64,000 bases of DNA from Poindextera sp965277425 (GTDB lineage Bacteria > Pseudomonadota > Alphaproteobacteria > Caulobacterales > Caulobacteraceae): assembly GCA_965277425.1 (NCBI GenBank), contig CBDICR010000006.1, positions 124,001 through 188,000 of the forward strand. The letters are read 5' to 3'. Of the stretch, positions 16,187 through 26,864 are shown piece by piece; positions within the stretch are counted from its first letter, which is position 1, and each line of letters opens with the position of its first letter. Position numbers and translations under genes: made by a program. Under the pieces are notes generated by a model, which was not told the DNA's origin, did not search any database, and saw only the letters and a program-made list of their open reading frames with translations.

Positions 16187-16660
16187 ATGATGAGCGCCAG
16201 CGGACATCCTAGAGCCGCGCGGTTGGCGACGCGAGCCGGACTGCTGACGATCCTGGTCGTCGCTATGACCGGCCTGGCTGGGTCGGTCACACCGGCCAAG
16301 GCGACGGCGTCCCATGCCGTCGTCGCCGCCGCCTTTGCGGACGACGCCGACTTTACGCCGATGAGCGATTCCGACCTGGCCACGCAGCGCGGCGGCTTCG
16401 ACGGAATCGCCTTCGGGATATTCCTGTCAGGCACGTTGAACCAGCCGACAACGAACGTCTTGCCCGCCGGCATGACCGTTTCGGCCGTGAGCCCGAGCCA
16501 GGTTCAGATCATCGGTGGAGTCGGCAACCTGGCCGGCGCCAGCGGCATCTTCCAGTTCACCAACATTGTCGGCGACATGAACGTCGTCAACAACAACATC
16601 ATAATCAATGTCGCCGTTCAACCGGCGTCGCCGGTCAACTCAGTCTCCTTGATACCTTAG
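16187..16660 (+). CDS. Small exported protein with double-glycine motif, FapE-position
   Basis: 157 residues. A signal-like hydrophobic segment is at about 17-33. At residues 59-70 MSDSDLATQRGG matches the double-glycine leader pattern LSxxELxxIxGG in register. The rest is Gly/Asn/Val-rich and includes GNLAGASGIFQFTNIVGD followed by an Asn-rich stretch, weakly recalling one amyloid repeat. The start at ATG 16187 has GGGAGGAAAGC upstream, an excellent ribosome site. The gene occupies the fapE position between C39 peptidase and outer-membrane protein. Clear sequence homology to FapE was not established. Confidence 0.65.
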   Translation: MMSASGHPRAARLATRAGLLTILVVAMTGLAGSVTPAKATASHAVVAAAFADDADFTPMSDSDLATQRGGFDGIAFGIFLSGTLNQPTTNVLPAGMTVSAVSPSQVQIIGGVGNLAGASGIFQFTNIVGDMNVVNNNIIINVAVQPASPVNSVSLIP

Positions 16661-16691
16661 GCCAGTCAATACTCATAAATAGGGGGATGTC

Positions 16692-18086
16692 ATGGGTATG
16701 ATGCTCAATTCGGACGTTTCCGCGGCAGCGGCGATTTCGCGCGTCGCGGTCGTGCTTGGTGGTTCCTTTATAATATTTGCGTTCGGGTCGCCGGGTCGGA
16801 GCCAGGCGCAAACGGCGCTGACCGCGGCCACCTCCGCCGACGCGTCCAACATCGGCGACGAGGTCGCCGCCCTGCGCGCCAAGACCGCCGCGCAACAGGC
16901 GCAACTGGATCTCGAAAAGAGCCAAATCGACGAGCTGCGCATGGAAGTGGCGGCGCAGAGCAGCAGCCTGCGCCGGGCCGGCCTGCTGGCCCCGGGCGGC
17001 GGCGGCGTCGCCGGGGGCGGCCCGGTTCAATTGGCCGGCAATGCGGCCGCCGCGCCGCCGCCGCCATCGGAGCCCACCGCGCCGGAGGACCGGCCCCGGT
17101 CCGAGCGCGCCGCCGACCAGTTGCTGGTCGAAGCGGGCGGCGTGCTTCTGCCCCCCTGGACGCTGCAGATCGAACCGTCGGCCGATGAAACCCATGTCTC
17201 GAACCCTCGGGTCAACATCTTCGGCTACACCGTGTTCGACGCGATCAACATCGGCACGCTGCGGGTCGACGACATCTCGCAGGACGTCGCGAACAGCAAC
17301 CTGACCCTGCGCATGGGCCTGCCCTGGCGCACCCAGCTCGACCTGCGCATCCCCTTCACCTCGTCCTTCGTGCGCCAGACCAAAGGCATCGGCACCGGCG
17401 ACGTCAGCGAGGTCGACACCACCGGCGAGCACCTCGGCGACATCCAGGCGACCTTCTCCTGGCAGCCGCTCGTCCAGGATGACTGGCGCCCAGCCCTGGT
17501 CGTGCGCGCCAAGGTGACCGTCCCCACCGGCGAGAGCGTCTTCCAGATTCCCGAAACCTATCCGCCGGTCGCCAACGGGGCCGAGACCCAGCTGCTGCGA
17601 GCGCCGACGGGTTCGGGCTACTACGCGATCGAACCGGGCTTCACCGTGCTTTGGCGCTCCGACCCGCTCGTCTTCTTCGCCGGCGCCAGTTATTCCTACC
17701 ATCTGCCGACGCCCGACTACGTCGTGCCCCTGTTCAATCCCAACGCCACGGGGACCCAGCCCAAGGTCACCGAGGTCGATCACGGCATCCTGCATATAGG
17801 CGACGTGATCGCATTCAACGCCGGGGTGAACTTCGCCGTGAACGAGCGCGCCTCGCTGAATTTCTCGTTCATCGACCAGTATGAGGGCTACACCCAGCAG
17901 CGGGCCATGCACGAGAAATACGAGACGGTCCTGGGGACGTCGATCAACGACGCGCGCCTCGGCGTCGGGGCCTCCTTCGGCCTGACCGACCATGTCTCGC
18001 TGGTGTTCAACGCCGGGATGGGCCTCACCGACCAGTCGCCGGGCTACACGCTCTTCCTCAGTCTGCCGATCACCTTGCCGCTATAG
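16692..18086 (+). CDS. Outer-membrane protein with coiled-coil N terminus, FapF-like
   Basis: 464 residues. Signal region to about residue 38 (FGSPGRSQAQ), a coiled coil at about 50-90 (GDEVAALRAKTAAQQAQLDLEKSQ), a Gly/Pro-rich linker, then from about residue 145 alternating polar and hydrophobic strands typical of a beta barrel (LLVEAGGVLLPPWTLQIEPS, LTLRMGLPWRTQLDLRIPF, SLVFNAGMGLTDQSPGYTLFLSLPITLPL). A coiled-coil plug region plus barrel is the architecture of FapF, the trimeric channel that secretes Fap amyloid subunits. The gene is last in the operon with AGGGGG just before the ATG. Other members of the family are annotated as transporter-like outer-membrane proteins of unknown role. Confidence 0.75.
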   Translation: MGMMLNSDVSAAAAISRVAVVLGGSFIIFAFGSPGRSQAQTALTAATSADASNIGDEVAALRAKTAAQQAQLDLEKSQIDELRMEVAAQSSSLRRAGLLAPGGGGVAGGGPVQLAGNAAAAPPPPSEPTAPEDRPRSERAADQLLVEAGGVLLPPWTLQIEPSADETHVSNPRVNIFGYTVFDAINIGTLRVDDISQDVANSNLTLRMGLPWRTQLDLRIPFTSSFVRQTKGIGTGDVSEVDTTGEHLGDIQATFSWQPLVQDDWRPALVVRAKVTVPTGESVFQIPETYPPVANGAETQLLRAPTGSGYYAIEPGFTVLWRSDPLVFFAGASYSYHLPTPDYVVPLFNPNATGTQPKVTEVDHGILHIGDVIAFNAGVNFAVNERASLNFSFIDQYEGYTQQRAMHEKYETVLGTSINDARLGVGASFGLTDHVSLVFNAGMGLTDQSPGYTLFLSLPITLPL

Positions 18087-18206
18087 GCATCGTGAAGTTC
18101 GAAAGGAAACGACGGGTACGGACGATTTTCCCGACTCAAGGCGCGCCGCGGCCGATCATTGGAGCCCTGGGCCCGTGGAAGGCGGGCGTCGGCGCTTCTT
18201 CGCCGT

Positions 18207-18980
18207 CTATGCGGTGGCGTCGAGGATTAGCCGCACGGTCTGCTCCGGCTGATCCCAATGCGGAAAATGACCACAACGGTCGAACCAGTGCAATCGCGCG
18301 TGCGGAAACAGCGCCAGCGCCTTTTTGGACTGACCGGTGAAGCAAACGCGATCCTGGCGTCCCCAACCGATCACCAGCGGCCGAAGCGGAGCGGCCGGCA
18401 TCGCCTCCTGGTCCGGGCCGCGCACGAGGCTGTGCAGGAGTTGGTCAAAGCGCGTCGCGCGGGCGTAGTCGCGCATTTCCTGAAGCGTCGCCGACGCCGA
18501 TAGCCGCCACGGCCTGGGCGAGAACTGCGGAAACAGCAGCGTGCGGCCGATGGCGCTGCCCGTGATCGCGGGCATCACCGGTTGAAGCAGACGAACCAGC
18601 GCGATCGAGGCGCTGATCGATCCTTCGAAGATCGGCTTTTCGGCCTGGGTCCAGAATCCGCCAGGATCGAGCGAGACGACAGCGCCGGCCTCACCACGCC
18701 GCGCCAGTTCGAGAACAAGCCGCGCGCCCATGGAACTGCCGACCATATCGATCTGTCGCAGGCCCTGCGCCGCGATGAAGGCGGTGACGGCGTCGGCGAG
18801 CGCGGCGATGGAGGTTTCGCCCGAAAGCTGCGGCGTATCGCCAAAACCCGGCAAATCCACCGCCACCACATCTCGCGCGGCCGTCAGGGCGCCCATGATG
18901 GTCGACCAGGATCGATGCGAACCGCCGAGACCGTGGATCAGAAGCAGCGGCCGACCTCGGCCCTCGCGTACATGGTGCAA
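18207..18980 (-). CDS. Alpha/beta hydrolase
   Basis: 257 residues with a complete triad: Ser in VGSSMGARLV, Asp in GWGRQDRVC, His in CGHFPHWDQPEQ. The N-terminal LLLIHGLGGSHRSW gives the oxyanion hole. The start is 9 bases downstream of the stop of the catalase-like gene, so the two are likely cotranscribed. Substrate unknown; sequence style is close to the haloperoxidase/MhpC group. Confidence 0.9.
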   Translation of the reverse strand: MHHVREGRGRPLLLIHGLGGSHRSWSTIMGALTAARDVVAVDLPGFGDTPQLSGETSIAALADAVTAFIAAQGLRQIDMVGSSMGARLVLELARRGEAGAVVSLDPGGFWTQAEKPIFEGSISASIALVRLLQPVMPAITGSAIGRTLLFPQFSPRPWRLSASATLQEMRDYARATRFDQLLHSLVRGPDQEAMPAAPLRPLVIGWGRQDRVCFTGQSKKALALFPHARLHWFDRCGHFPHWDQPEQTVRLILDATA

Positions 18981-18989
18981 TTGCGCCGC

Positions 18990-20093
18990 CTACGTGTCGA
19001 AATCGACGGCGCGCGGCTCGACGATCGATTTGCCGCCGTTCGCCGCCCGGAACTTGGCGCCGGCCTCGTAGGCGGCCTTGCGGACCCGCATAACGGAGCC
19101 CAGGGGCCTGTGCGCCGCCAGCCCATGCCAAGGGCTGAACGCATAGCCCTCGTCCACCGCCTTGGCGCGGGTCTCGTTCCAGGTGGTTTGCGGCTTGGCC
19201 GTGATGCGGCCCACGGTGACATAGGGGCTCTGATCCTCCGGCCAGGGCTTGGCGGCGTTCTCGACCGGCATGACATCGAAATCGGTGCAGAGTTGCACCT
19301 GGACCTCCCAGGTCGCGCCGTTCGAGCGGAAAAACTCGCTCACCGACTCGCGCAAGCCATCCGGTCTGCCGTTCAGGTCCAGCGGCGCCTTGGTGAGGGC
19401 GGTGAGTTCCGGCGAGACCGGAGCGACCGCGATCTTGACGATGTAGTCGCCGTAGAGGATCGGGACCTGGCTGTAAAAGGTGTCGCCGAGGAGCTGCGTT
19501 TCCGGCTGGCCGCCGAGCGTGGCGATCGTGGCGTTCGGGCTGCCGGACACCGCAACGGCTAAGGTCTGAAGGCCGCGCATGGCAGCGGACACCACCTTCT
19601 TGACGCCTTCGATCTTGTCGGTCGTGGCGGCCAGAAGCTTCAGGTTGGCGAGAAAAGCCTTGGCGTTGGGCACGGCGAACGCCGGCCCGTTGACCAGAAC
19701 CAGGTCCTGGGTGACGTCGCCCTCCGAACCCGGAAGGCGCGCGCCCTCGACGCCGATGATCTTCACCCCCAGGCCTCGCGGGGTCGAGACGCTGTCGTCC
19801 AGCAGATCGCCCGGCAGGGTCGAAAAGTGCATGACGACGGGATAGCGGCCGGGCTTGGCGAACAGGCCCTGCGCCAGAACCGGGGGCAGTCCGTCGGCCA
19901 CCTCGAGCTCGCCGACGACGATGCCATGGGACTTGGCGTGGACGCTGCGAAGAGGCCGGCCCTCATCGGCGAGGGTTGTCTCGCTGATCTTTCGCATCGT
20001 ATCGATCAGCTCCTGGCCGACCTTGGCCTCGTCGGCCTCTGGCTGTTCGACTGAGGGGTCATAGCGAAGGGCGAGAGGAAGATCGGAGAGCAT
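18990..20093 (-). CDS. Catalase-family (SrpA-like) haem protein
   Basis: 367 residues. The family core is visible: the distal His region RSVHAKSHGIVVGELEV, FSTLPGDLLDDSVSTPRGLGVKI, and QDLVLVNGPAFAV. Length is below that of true monofunctional catalases (about 480) and matches the small catalase-like proteins that act as peroxidases. It probably removes peroxides. In an operon with the downstream alpha/beta hydrolase; formaldehyde-dehydrogenase-like gene is upstream on the same strand, which suggests a detoxification cluster. Confidence 0.88.
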   Translation of the reverse strand: MLSDLPLALRYDPSVEQPEADEAKVGQELIDTMRKISETTLADEGRPLRSVHAKSHGIVVGELEVADGLPPVLAQGLFAKPGRYPVVMHFSTLPGDLLDDSVSTPRGLGVKIIGVEGARLPGSEGDVTQDLVLVNGPAFAVPNAKAFLANLKLLAATTDKIEGVKKVVSAAMRGLQTLAVAVSGSPNATIATLGGQPETQLLGDTFYSQVPILYGDYIVKIAVAPVSPELTALTKAPLDLNGRPDGLRESVSEFFRSNGATWEVQVQLCTDFDVMPVENAAKPWPEDQSPYVTVGRITAKPQTTWNETRAKAVDEGYAFSPWHGLAAHRPLGSVMRVRKAAYEAGAKFRAANGGKSIVEPRAVDFDT

Positions 20094-20183
20094 CGAGACC
20101 AGTCCTTAGGCTGAGGTTTCAAGACATAAGGTCGACGCGGCTCAAATGGTTCATAGCCACGCTTCGCTTTATGGACGCGAGCC

Positions 20184-20210
20184 GACCCGGCGCCTCGATC
20201 GCGCCGGGTC
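20184..20210. terminator. Hairpin between formaldehyde-dehydrogenase-like and catalase-like genes
   Basis: GACCCGGCGC and GCGCCGGGTC form a perfect 10-base stem with a 7-base loop, 11 bases after the dehydrogenase stop on the minus strand. No clear T run; termination or transcript stabilisation is likely. Confidence 0.5.
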
Positions 20211-20221
20211 TGCAGGCGTCA

Positions 20222-21361
20222 TCAGGCCGCTGGCTTCAGGACGACCTTGGTCCAGCCGGCGTCGCGCGCATCGAAATGCCTGAAGGCGTCTGGCGCCTCA
20301 TCGAGCTTGAGACGGTGCGAGATGATCTTCGAAGGCGTGGCCCGGCCCGCATGGATAAGATTGCCGAGACGGCGATTATAGGCCTTCACATTGCATTGGC
20401 CGGTACGGATCTGCTGGCCCTTGAACCAGAAGGCGCCGAAGTCGAACGCCATCTTGCCCTCCTTGCCCAGGTCGCTCGGCGACTTCGGATCCTTCGGCAC
20501 GAACACCCCGACGACGCCGATCCCGCCCGTCGCCTTGGTGCTGCCGACGAGGCAGTTCATGGTGTAGTCGTTCGCCTCGTTGCCATGGCGGTCGCAGCAC
20601 TGGTAGCCGACGCATTCGCATCCCCGGTCGGTTCCCAATCCATGGGTCTGGTCCAGGATCTGCTTGACCGGATCGCCCTTGCGTATGTCGATCGGGATCG
20701 CGCCGAACGACGCGGCCAGCTTCAGCCGGTCGTCATGGGCATCTACCGCGAACACCGTGGCGGCGCCCTTGATCATGGCCGAATGGATCGCCATCAGCCC
20801 GACGGGGCCGGCGCCATAGACCGCTACGGAATCGCCAGGCTGCACGCCGGCCAGTTCCGTGGCGTGCCAGCCGGTTGGAAAGATGTCGGACAACATCACG
20901 TAGTCGTCCTCCTTCTCTTCGGCGTCTTCAGGCAGGACCAGGCAGTTGAAGTCGGCATAGGGCACGCGAAGCATTTCCGCCTGGCCGCCCTGATAGGGGC
21001 CCATGTCGGCGAAGCCGTAGGCGGCGCCGGCCGAGCCCGGATTGCAGATGAGGCAAAAGCCGGTCAGCCCTTTTTCGCAGTTTTCGCAAAAGCCGCAGGC
21101 GACGTTGAACGGCATGCAGACCTTATCGCCCTTTTTAACCCGGTCGACGGCGGACCCGACCTCGATGACCTCACCGAGATTTTCATGTCCGAACACCTTG
21201 CCCTTCTCAAAACTGGTGCGGCCTTCGTACATGTGAAGGTCCGAACCGCAGATATTGGTCGTGGTCAGCCGGATCACGACATCCGTCGGTTTTTCGATTC
21301 GAGAATCATCGACCTTGCCAACGCTGACTTCGCGCGGGCCGTTGTAAATCACCGCCTTCAT
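20222..21361 (-). CDS. Zinc-dependent alcohol dehydrogenase, glutathione-independent formaldehyde dehydrogenase type
   Basis: 379 residues. Catalytic zinc ligands are in TNICGSDLHMYEGRT and GHENLGEV, and the four-Cys structural zinc lobe is CGFCENCEKGLTGFC. The NAD-binding motif is VAVYGAGPVGLMA. The insert GCECVGYQCCDRHGNEAND is characteristic of the formaldehyde dehydrogenase/dismutase branch, which works without glutathione. It would oxidise formaldehyde or other aldehydes in the cytosol. Stands before the catalase-like and hydrolase genes. Confidence 0.92.
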   Translation of the reverse strand: MKAVIYNGPREVSVGKVDDSRIEKPTDVVIRLTTTNICGSDLHMYEGRTSFEKGKVFGHENLGEVIEVGSAVDRVKKGDKVCMPFNVACGFCENCEKGLTGFCLICNPGSAGAAYGFADMGPYQGGQAEMLRVPYADFNCLVLPEDAEEKEDDYVMLSDIFPTGWHATELAGVQPGDSVAVYGAGPVGLMAIHSAMIKGAATVFAVDAHDDRLKLAASFGAIPIDIRKGDPVKQILDQTHGLGTDRGCECVGYQCCDRHGNEANDYTMNCLVGSTKATGGIGVVGVFVPKDPKSPSDLGKEGKMAFDFGAFWFKGQQIRTGQCNVKAYNRRLGNLIHAGRATPSKIISHRLKLDEAPDAFRHFDARDAGWTKVVLKPAA

Positions 21362-21597
21362 CCGTCACTCTCCATCCCTTTGGGGTCGGGACGGCAACGA
21401 ACCGGGGTGTTCGGAGTTCCGATGCCTCAGCTTAGATTATAAACAAAAACAAAGGCCAAGCTTGGCGAGAGTTCTGGTTTGACGGGTCCAGTCCCTTCGT
21501 CCGCCGCCGCTTGCGAGACGCTAGGCGCCGGGACGAAAAACCGCGTTTCGGATACTAAAGCCATTGCCTAACTTTCTGCCCGGCGATACTTAGGTAT

Positions 21598-21954
21598 ATG
21601 CTTAACCAATCGAGCAACCTGGACAGTCTTTTCCACGCCCTCGCCGATCCGGCGCGCCGGGCCATGGTCGAGCGGCTGAGCCGCGGGCCGGCGCCGGTGA
21701 GCGAGCTGGCCCGGCCGCTGCCGATGTCGCTGCCCTCGGCCATGCAGCATCTCGCCGTCCTGGAGGCGGCGGGCCTGGTGCGCTCCCGGAAAATCGGCCG
21801 GGTGCGGACCTGCGCCATCGAGACCCAGGCGCTCAGCCAAGCCGAGCAATGGATCAACGCCCGCCGGATCGAGTGGGACCAGCGCCTCGACCGCTTGGGC
21901 GACTATTTGAAAACCCTGGAAAACCAAGGAGATGGTGATGACTCAGGCGACTGA
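21598..21954 (+). CDS. ArsR-family winged-helix regulator
   Basis: 118 residues with the winged-helix core LFHALADPARRAMVERLSRGPAPVSELARPLPMSLPSAMQHLAVLEAAGLV and the wing RKIGRVRTCAIE. No Cys metal-binding motif, so it is of the non-metal subclass. It overlaps the next gene by 17 bases; ArsR plus SRPBCC pairs are a common two-gene unit in which the regulator controls the operon. Confidence 0.93.
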   Translation: MLNQSSNLDSLFHALADPARRAMVERLSRGPAPVSELARPLPMSLPSAMQHLAVLEAAGLVRSRKIGRVRTCAIETQALSQAEQWINARRIEWDQRLDRLGDYLKTLENQGDGDDSGD

Positions 21955-22906
21955 TGCGAAGACGGGTGCGGCCGTGGAGCAACCGCAGCCGCTGCGACTT
22001 TCCCGCACCTTCCACACCCCGCGCGAGACGGTGTTCAAGGCCTGGAGTTCGGCCGACCACGTCAAGCGCTGGTTCAGTCCAAAGACCTACGATGTTCCGG
22101 ACGCCAAGGTGGAGATGCGCGTCGGCGGGCCCTTCGAGGTCTGCATGCGCTCGCCCACCGGTGAGATGCACTGGACCCGGGGCGTGTTCGTCGAGGTTAC
22201 GCCGCACACGCGGCTGGTGATCGACATGCTGGCCACGGACGCGGCGGGCGGGCCGCTGTTCCGCGCGCGCACCGAGGTCGATTTCTCCGACGCGCTGGGC
22301 GGCGCGCGCATGGATGTGGTGCAGAGCTACAGCTTCATCGACCCGTCTGCCGCCGCGCCGATGGTGGCGGGTGCATCGGAGGGCTGGCGCACCACCCTGG
22401 ACAAGCTGGAGACGGAGGTCGTGCGCATGCGCGGCGGCGCCGGGACCGACGTCCATTCGGTGGTGCATGGCGACTTCCACCTGCAGCGCACCTACCCGGC
22501 GCCGGTCGCCCGGGTGTGGAGGGCGCTGACCGACGAGACGGCCAAGTCGAACTGGTTCGGCGGCGCGCCCGGCCAATGGGAGCTGATCGAGCGCCATATG
22601 GACGTGCGCGTCGGCGGCGGCGAGCGGCTGAAAGGCCGATGGGAGGGCGGCGTCGTCTCCACGTTCGAGGCGACCTATCACGACGTCATCCCGAACCAGC
22701 GGCTGGTCTACAGCTACGTCATGCACATGGACGACAAGAAAATCTCGGTGTCCCTGGCCACCATGCAGCTCAAGGCCGACGGCGCGAAAACCACCCTGAT
22801 GGTCACCGAGCAGGGCGCGTTCCTGGACGGCTACGACGACGCGGGCTCCCGCGAACGGGGCACGGAGCATCTGCTGGATGCGCTCGGGGCGTCGCTGAAG
22901 GCCTAG
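21938..22906 (+). CDS. SRPBCC (AHSA1-like) protein with two tandem domains
   Basis: 322 residues made of two START/AHSA1-like lipid-binding domains in a row: residues about 18-155 (RTFHTPRETVFKAWSSADHVKRWFSP) and 175-320 (RTYPAPVARVWRALTDETAKSNWFGG). Such proteins normally have one domain, so this looks like a duplication or fusion. Start at ATG 21938 is supported by AAGGAG 6 bases upstream; the in-frame ATG at 21932 is directly against that site. Cotranscribed with the overlapping ArsR gene. Ligand unknown. Confidence 0.88.
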   Translation: MTQATDAKTGAAVEQPQPLRLSRTFHTPRETVFKAWSSADHVKRWFSPKTYDVPDAKVEMRVGGPFEVCMRSPTGEMHWTRGVFVEVTPHTRLVIDMLATDAAGGPLFRARTEVDFSDALGGARMDVVQSYSFIDPSAAAPMVAGASEGWRTTLDKLETEVVRMRGGAGTDVHSVVHGDFHLQRTYPAPVARVWRALTDETAKSNWFGGAPGQWELIERHMDVRVGGGERLKGRWEGGVVSTFEATYHDVIPNQRLVYSYVMHMDDKKISVSLATMQLKADGAKTTLMVTEQGAFLDGYDDAGSRERGTEHLLDALGASLKA

Positions 22907-23023
22907 CGAGGCCTATTGCGCCCTCAACCCCGGCTGCGGCCGGGACGCCGTCCCGGAGCGCACCGGGGCGGCGCACGCGCCCGGCCACTGGAACATTACC
23001 GGAACGTCGGCTAGCGTCACGGG

Positions 23024-24213
23024 ATGAGTCGAGACCTCTCGCCGCGCCAAGCCCGCCGGATCGCGCTCGCCGCCCAGGGCCTGGCGGCGCCGCGTGGCGA
23101 GCGGCCGGTGACGCGCCGCAGTGTCCGCAGGCTAGCGGCCGAGCTGGGCGTGATCCAGATCGACAGCGTCAATGTGCTGGCCCGCACCCACTACCTGCCG
23201 GCCTTTTCCAGGCTCGGGCCCTATTCCCAGGCGCTGCTTGAGGAAGAGGCATGGGGCAGACGCCCGTCGCTGTTCGAATACTGGGGCCATGAGGCGTCGC
23301 TGCTGCCCGTGGCGATGCAGCCGCTTTTCCGTTGGCGCATGGCTCATTTCGCCGCCCGCACCAACGGGTTCGGCGCGCGGCGCGACTATATCGACGCGGT
23401 GCTGGCGCGGATCGAGCGCGAGGGGCCGCTTACCGGCGGCCACTTCGCCGAGGGGCCGCGCAAGGCCGGCTGGTGGAACTGGAGCGACGGCAAGCGGGCG
23501 CTGGAATGGCTGTTCGCCGCCGGCCTGATCACCACCAAGACACGCCGCGGCTTCGAGCGGTTCTACGACCTGACCGAGCGCGTCATCCCGCGCGCGATTC
23601 TGGACCAGCCGACGCCGACCGAGCCGGAGGCGCACCGGGCGCTGTTGACTATCGCCGCGCGCGCCATGGGCGTGGCGACCGAGACCGACCTGCGCGACTA
23701 TTTCCGCATGCCGGTGGCGCAGACCAGAGCGCGGTTGGCCGAGCTGGTCGAGGCCGGCGCCCTGGCCCCGGTCAGGGTCGAGGGCTGGCGACAGCAGGCC
23801 TATCTGGCGGTCGGGGCCAAGGCGCCGCGGCGGGCGATCGCCAGCGCCCTGCTCTCGCCCTTCGACAACCTGATCTGGTTCCGCGACCGCACCGAACGGC
23901 TGTTCGGCGCGCGCATCCGGCTGGAGATCTACACGCCCGCGGCCAAGCGCGAGCACGGCTATTACGTCCTGCCCTTCCTGTTCGGCGAGGTCATCGCCGC
24001 GCGGGTCGACCTGAAGGCAGACCGCGCCGCCAAGCGCCTGCGCGTCCAGGCAACCCACCTGGAGCCTGGCGCGGACGCCGCCGCCGTCGCCCCAGCGCTG
24101 GCCGCCGAACTGCGCGCGATGGCGGGCTGGCTCGGCCTGGACGCGGTCGCGGTCAGCCCGCGCGGCGACCTCGCGGCGGCGCTGGACGCCGAACTGCGGT
24201 GCGGGGGCGGCGG

Positions 24214-24217
<4 letters not shown>
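23024..24217 (+). CDS. YcaQ/AlkX-family winged-helix DNA glycosylase
   Basis: 397 residues. N-terminal helices carry LGVIQIDSVNVLARTHYLPAFSR, including the QxD motif (Gln-Ile-Asp) that forms the active site of E. coli YcaQ (AlkX), an interstrand-crosslink glycosylase. Tandem winged-helix segments follow (FDLTERVIP, ATETDLRDYFRM). The closing region LLSPFDNLIWFRDRTERLFGARIRLEIYTP is the family signature. Likely removes alkylated or crosslinked bases. Its stop overlaps that of the convergent ABC transporter gene by 3 bases. Confidence 0.9.
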
Positions 24218-26007
<1,790 letters not shown>

Positions 26008-26066
26008 GGCTTCGGTTCCCTGACCCGCTGACGGATCAGGCCGAGGCCCCGTGCGAGTCTATTGAG

Positions 26067-26588
26067 TCAATGTCGTTGGTACGGGGCGCCAAAGTCAGCG
26101 TGACCCGCAAAGCCGGACAGCGCCGAAAAAAGGGCGTCCCGGTTCTTGAAGAAGCAATTGTGGGTCATCGCGTCATCGTCCTGCGGTTCGCCGCCGTGGT
26201 CAACCGCATCGTCGCGGTCCAGCGAATCCGAGCAGTCAGGTGTCGCCAAATAGACACGCTTGTCGTCGACGAAGGCGACCGCATAGTCGAAGCCCTCGTC
26301 GGTCTCCTCGGCCAAGGCATAGCCTTCGCGCCCGGCGATGACCGCCTCGTTGACCAGCACGCGGCGGGTCTCGCCGATCGTGCCGTTGTCGTTGTATTTT
26401 TCGACGTCGTACCAGCCGTCGGGATCGAGGGTGATCCTGATCTTGTCCGCGTCGTCGCCGTCGCGGACATAGACCCCGTCATCAAGCGGGTGGACCGCCG
26501 CCGACTGATCGAGCAGCAGCCGGTCGGACGTATAGCAGCCGCTCAGGGCCAGGGCCGCGAAGGCCAGAACGAGGGCTAGGGGTTTCAA
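26067..26588 (-). CDS. Hypothetical lipoprotein
   Basis: The N terminus from a TTG at 26588 reads KPLALVLAFAALALSGC, a lipoprotein signal with lipobox LSGC, so the mature protein is probably anchored by its Cys. The rest is acidic (many Asp/Glu) with two further Cys (ATPDCSD and THNCFF). A GTG at 26633 is an alternative start but adds a charged leader before the signal. No recognised domain. Flanked by the ABC exporter downstream and a small antitoxin-like gene divergently upstream. Confidence 0.7.
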   Translation of the reverse strand: MKPLALVLAFAALALSGCYTSDRLLLDQSAAVHPLDDGVYVRDGDDADKIRITLDPDGWYDVEKYNDNGTIGETRRVLVNEAVIAGREGYALAEETDEGFDYAVAFVDDKRVYLATPDCSDSLDRDDAVDHGGEPQDDDAMTHNCFFKNRDALFSALSGFAGHADFGAPYQRH

Positions 26589-26656
26589 GGGCGCGTCCCG
26601 CCAGGCGAAGCGGCAATCTATCGCCAAATTCACTATTTGAGTGTTAGGATCGTGAT

Positions 26657-26839
26657 GTGATCGAACCTGAACCTTCCATTTTTGACGAGATTGACGAGCA
26701 GGCGGAAGCGCAGGCGGAAGCGGAAGCGGACGCCGATATAGCCGAAGGTCGTTTGATACCGAACGCCAAGATCGTCAGTTGGTTGAGAACCTGGGGCACG
26801 GCCCAGGAGAGGCCAGCGCCTAAATCGTGGCTGAAGTAG
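26657..26839 (+). CDS. Small antitoxin-like protein without a toxin partner
   Basis: 60 residues from a GTG. The C-terminal half, ADIAEGRLIPNAKIVSWLRTWGT followed by Pro-rich tail, matches the pattern of small CopG/Phd-like antitoxins of the RelE-partner class (ADxxAGRxxxHExVxxWLxxWG). No RelE/ParE-type toxin gene follows; ubiA starts 25 bases later. The N-terminal half is a Glu/Ala/Asp run. It may be an orphan or a remnant. Confidence 0.5.
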   Translation: MIEPEPSIFDEIDEQAEAQAEAEADADIAEGRLIPNAKIVSWLRTWGTAQERPAPKSWLK

Positions 26840-26864
26840 TCTGGACGCGCCGGGCCGCGGTCAA

